Below, in pieces: positions 61,083 through 64,000 of a stretch of DNA of 64,000 bases. Source of the DNA: Pedobacter sp. WC2423 (GTDB lineage: Bacteria; Bacteroidota; Bacteroidia; Sphingobacteriales; Sphingobacteriaceae); contig NZ_CP162005.1 in the NCBI RefSeq assembly GCF_040822065.1, positions 2,480,001 through 2,544,000 of the forward strand, written 5' to 3'. The notes below the pieces were generated by a model that was not told the DNA's origin, did not search any database, and saw only the letters and a program-made list of their open reading frames with translations. The translations under genes were made by a program, and so were the position numbers. How positions within the stretch are numbered: the stretch's first letter is position 1; every line of letters starts with the position of its first letter.

Positions 61083-64000
61083 TTATTTATCCTCGTAAAA
61101 CCTTCTTACCATACTCGGTAAAACAATCAGCAATAATGGCAATGCGATAATAAAACCACCAATCACTGCGATTGCCAGCGGCTGATGCATCTGCGCCCCT
61201 GCTCCTATTCCTAAAGCCAGCGGCATTAACGCAATGATTGCGCCCAGTGCAGTCATTAACTTGGGTCTTAACCGCGTTGATATAGAATAAACAATAGCTT
61301 CCTCTACAGTTTTATCCTTTAAAGATTCTTTAAATTGCAGGAAAGTAAAGATCGCGTTCTCCCCGATAATCCCTACAATCATAATCAACCCCGTATAACT
61401 CCCTACATTTAAAGGCGTATGCGTTAAATATAAAGCCAGGTAACTTCCTGAAATCCCCAATAAGGATATAATCAGAATAAGAAAAGCAATTTTAAAATCC
61501 TTAAAGAGAAACAGGATCACACTAAATACGAGTAAACTTGAAGCTACCAGAATAGTAAGCAACTCTTTAAATGACTGCTGCTGTTCCGCATAAGCTCCGC
61601 CATATTCAATGTGATAACCCGCAGGCAGATTAATCTTTGCACCAATTTCTTTTTGAATATCGGCCATTACACTCCCCAGATCTCTGGATTCCAGCCTTGC
61701 AGTGACCACACCAATGGACTGTAAATTTTCTCTTTTAATTTCTGCATCGCCGGCTTTGATAACTACCCTCGATAGATGTTGAATAGGAACTAATCCGCCA
61801 CCCGGCAAAAACAACTGCAATTTACTGATATCAGCCACTCCGAATTGTTTACTCCCCGGATAAATCATCCTGATCGGTGTAAGCTGCTGCTGCTCATATA
61901 CATTCCCAATAATATTCCCCTGTAATGCATTTTGAACCTGAAACTGAAAATCACCGGGCGTAATCCCATATTGTGCCAGCAGGGCAAAATCGGGCTGGAT
62001 ATTAACAGACGGACCAGCGATAACGATCCCATTAAACACATCCGCAGTTCCGGTAACCTTACCCATCATTGCTGCAACCTGCTTTGATAAAGCCTTTAAC
62101 TTATCCTGATCGTTACCAAATATTTTCACTTCAACAGGTTGAGTAGAACTCATTAAATCACCCAGCATATCTCCTATGACCTGCCCAAAATCGACCACTA
62201 ATGCAGGTTGAGAAGCATGTATCTTCGATCTGATCTCACTAATCACTTCCTCTGTACTTCTTTTTCGGTCTGCTTTTAGCTGGATCAGGTAATCACCAGT
62301 ATTAGGTTCAGTGATAAAGAACCCCATTTGAGTCCCCGTTCTGCGGGAGTAAGTTTGTACCTCTGGTATTTTAACAATCAATTTTTCTACCTCTTTTAAC
62401 ATCCGGTCTGTTTCTACCAGTGAAGTTCCCGCAGGAGAAGTATAATCGGCAACGACACTACCTTCATCCATTTCTGGCAGAAATCCAGTTTCCAACCGCG
62501 GCAGAATTAAAAAAATAATGACCGCTAAAACCACCATAGAAACATAACTGATCCAGGGCCTTTTTATAAAATAATAAACCCAGTTTTGCTGATGTACCTG
62601 ATGCACGGCCGATTTCACTGAATTGGAAGCAGTATCCTTCGTTAACAGTAAATACACCACCGGTAAACCTATCCAGGTTACAAAAAACGAGCATACTAAT
62701 GTGATAATCATCGTATTGGTCATCACCTGAAAATAAGAGCCAGCAACTCCCGTCATTAAAATAAACGGAACGAAGATTACGATTGTACTCACAGAAGATC
62801 CCAGCATCGCCGGAAATAAGTAATCTATTGCCTTTTTAAGCAAATTAACGGTAGGCTCTTCCGGGTATTCCTCATGCGTCCGGTGAATCTGTTCTACCAC
62901 CACAATCGCATCGTCTATAATCAATCCTATAGCCGCAGCAATAGCACCTAAAGTCATAATATTCAAGGAATATCCAATCCCATAAAGCACCATCACAGTT
63001 AAACACAGCGTAATTGGGATCGTAATCAGTATTGTTGCACTCGCTTTTACAGAACGTAAGAAAATAATGGCCACAACAATTGCTAAAACCAGTCCGATCA
63101 ATAGACTATCACTGACACTTTTAACCGATGCTTCTACAAAATCAGCCTGTTGATAATAAGGCTTGATCGTTACTCCTTTTGGTAATATTTTTCTAAGCTC
63201 CACGATCTTTTCCTGTAGCTGCGCAGACAGCTCAACCAGATTTGCATTTGGCTGTTTAATCACTGCAACCAGTATTGCATCTTTACCATTTGCATTGATC
63301 CTGGTATAAGCAACGCCTTCTTGTATTTTGACCTCACTAATATCTTTAACCCTGACTATCCGGTTATTTTTTTTACTGACAATCAGGTTTTCCAGATCGG
63401 TTTTTGTTTTGATAGTTGCATCGGTAATTGATAAATACAGATAGTTATAATCTGATAAGTAACCATTAGACTTGATAAAATTTGTCTGTGTTAAAACCGT
63501 ATTCAGCAGATCCGGACTAATGGACAAAGTACTCATCTTTTGCCTGTCCAGCTGAATCCAGTATTCCTTATCCTTACCACCAATTACCCTGATTTCCGAT
63601 ACGCCGTCAACCTGCGATAAAAATGGTTTGATCGTATAAACAGCTAATTTTTTTAAAGCTACCGGCGATTCTGTATGACTCTCTAAAGTATATCCGCTCA
63701 CCGGAAGAATCGAAGGGTTCATTTTCTCCACTGAAATATTTACACCCGGAGGCAGGCTATTTCTAATCTTCCCGATTTGAGACTCAATCCGCTGCTGACT
63801 TAAATCAATATCAGCATTCCAGTTCATATAGGCCGAAATCTCACAGCTTCCTCTGCTTGTTGTACTTCTGACTACATGAAGATCCGGCACTTGCTTCACT
63901 GCATTTTCCAAAGGTCGTGTTGCCGTAATCATCATCTGATCTACAGGTTGCAATTCTGCATCGGCAATAATCTTTATCTTCGGAAAGGTAATTTCCGGAA
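61083..64000 (-). CDS. RND efflux permease (HAE/AcrB-type), partial at the window edge
   Basis: The frame is open from the stop at 61083 to the window edge, and upstream of residue 1 of the apparent TTG start at 63953 it continues with 'ITFPKIKIIADAELQ', so the protein is cut by the window and not intact from 63953. The visible 970 or so residues include the porter domains and the membrane motif GLIIDDAIVVVEQ with two Asp of the proton relay. That motif differs from the DFGxxxDGA of the heavy-metal CzcA group at 18725-23104 and points to a drug or organic-compound exporter or a general HME-like relative. The typical opening 'MITATRPLENAVKQVPDLHVVRSTTSRGSCEI' is visible. The adaptor and channel genes are outside the window. 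Confidence 0.88.
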   Translation of the reverse strand, partial: PEITFPKIKIIADAELQPVDQMMITATRPLENAVKQVPDLHVVRSTTSRGSCEISAYMNWNADIDLSQQRIESQIGKIRNSLPPGVNISVEKMNPSILPVSGYTLESHTESPVALKKLAVYTIKPFLSQVDGVSEIRVIGGKDKEYWIQLDRQKMSTLSISPDLLNTVLTQTNFIKSNGYLSDYNYLYLSITDATIKTKTDLENLIVSKKNNRIVRVKDISEVKIQEGVAYTRINANGKDAILVAVIKQPNANLVELSAQLQEKIVELRKILPKGVTIKPYYQQADFVEASVKSVSDSLLIGLVLAIVVAIIFLRSVKASATILITIPITLCLTVMVLYGIGYSLNIMTLGAIAAAIGLIIDDAIVVVEQIHRTHEEYPEEPTVNLLKKAIDYLFPAMLGSSVSTIVIFVPFILMTGVAGSYFQVMTNTMIITLVCSFFVTWIGLPVVYLLLTKDTASNSVKSAVHQVHQQNWVYYFIKRPWISYVSMVVLAVIIFLILPRLETGFLPEMDEGSVVADYTSPAGTSLVETDRMLKEVEKLIVKIPEVQTYSRRTGTQMGFFITEPNTGDYLIQLKADRKRSTEEVISEIRSKIHASQPALVVDFGQVIGDMLGDLMSSTQPVEVKIFGNDQDKLKALSKQVAAMMGKVTGTADVFNGIVIAGPSVNIQPDFALLAQYGITPGDFQFQVQNALQGNIIGNVYEQQQLTPIRMIYPGSKQFGVADISKLQLFLPGGGLVPIQHLSRVVIKAGDAEIKRENLQSIGVVTARLESRDLGSVMADIQKEIGAKINLPAGYHIEYGGAYAEQQQSFKELLTILVASSLLVFSVILFLFKDFKIAFLILIISLLGISGSYLALYLTHTPLNVGSYTGLIMIVGIIGENAIFTFLQFKESLKDKTVEEAIVYSISTRLRPKLMTALGAIIALMPLALGIGAGAQMHQPLAIAVIGGFIIALPLLLIVLPSMVRRFYEDK

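Noticed and set aside
63951..63953. Apparent TTG start of the RND permease
   Set aside because: The same frame continues with family-like sequence to the window edge, so the gene is cut by the window and does not begin there.
1..64000. CRISPR array, rRNA operon, integrase, transposase or prophage structural genes
   Set aside because: I looked for regularly spaced repeats, rRNA-like blocks and the corresponding protein motifs and saw none; the contractile-tail-like genes at 40-58 kb belong to the T6SS because ClpV and TssN/O/P/R are present.

Overview
The window reads as chromosomal DNA of a Bacteroidota bacterium, most likely family Sphingobacteriaceae (Pedobacter-like). The signs are SusC/SusD with an STN-domain SusC and a sigma/FecR pair, fused CzcA-TolC efflux proteins, a subtype-iii (Bacteroidota) type VI secretion system with TssN/TssO/TssP/TssR, promoters of the TTTG-N18-TAnnTTTG type, and low overall GC. 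Family names come from recognising protein motifs by eye; no database search was run.

Region 1 (1-7.6 kb) is accessory and partly decayed. It opens with the 3' end of a PgpH-type HD phosphohydrolase and a tRNA-Ser(GCT), followed directly by a terminator and a Fic gene. A near-perfect copy of the tRNA 3' end lies beyond the Fic gene. Then come an SDR oxidoreductase with an AraC regulator, a truncated peptide that looks like a bacteriocin leader, a GC-richer repeat-type gene of unknown function with a decayed partial duplicate, and about 2 kb of relics: tRNA-end-like sequences with terminators, inverted repeats, a 10-bp tandem repeat and a second Fic start.

Region 2 (7.6-14.7 kb) holds ordinary metabolic and transport genes: a double carboxymuconolactone-decarboxylase/monooxygenase fusion with an AraC gene, a glycerophosphodiester phosphodiesterase, a Na+/H+ antiporter, a third AraC paralog and a membrane acyltransferase.

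Region 3 (14.8-23.5 kb, all minus strand) is a metal-efflux operon: small Cys-rich protein, CzcA-TolC fusion, CzcB-like adaptor, second small Cys-rich protein, TonB-dependent receptor.

Region 4 (23.6-40.7 kb, all minus strand) is a peptide or protein utilisation locus: ECF sigma factor, FecR anti-sigma, SusC, SusD, a metallopeptidase-like lipoprotein, an active-looking zinc metalloprotease, a paralog of it that has lost its zinc ligands, a thioredoxin-fold protein and a DPP-IV-type S9 peptidase. SusC/SusD would import peptides, and the secreted hydrolases would process them.

Region 5 (40.8-58.4 kb) is a T6SS-iii cluster. The minus strand runs tssO, a second TssO-like gene, tssP, tssR, tssH, tssB, tssC, a flavodoxin-fold reductase gene and then four Hcp (tssD) genes. 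The plus strand carries tssE, tssF, tssN and tssK, with tssG inverted between tssF and tssN. No VgrG, PAAR or evident effector/immunity gene is present. Region 6 (58.4-64 kb) has a second Na+/H+ antiporter, a sterol-desaturase-type hydroxylase and an RND efflux permease that runs off the window.
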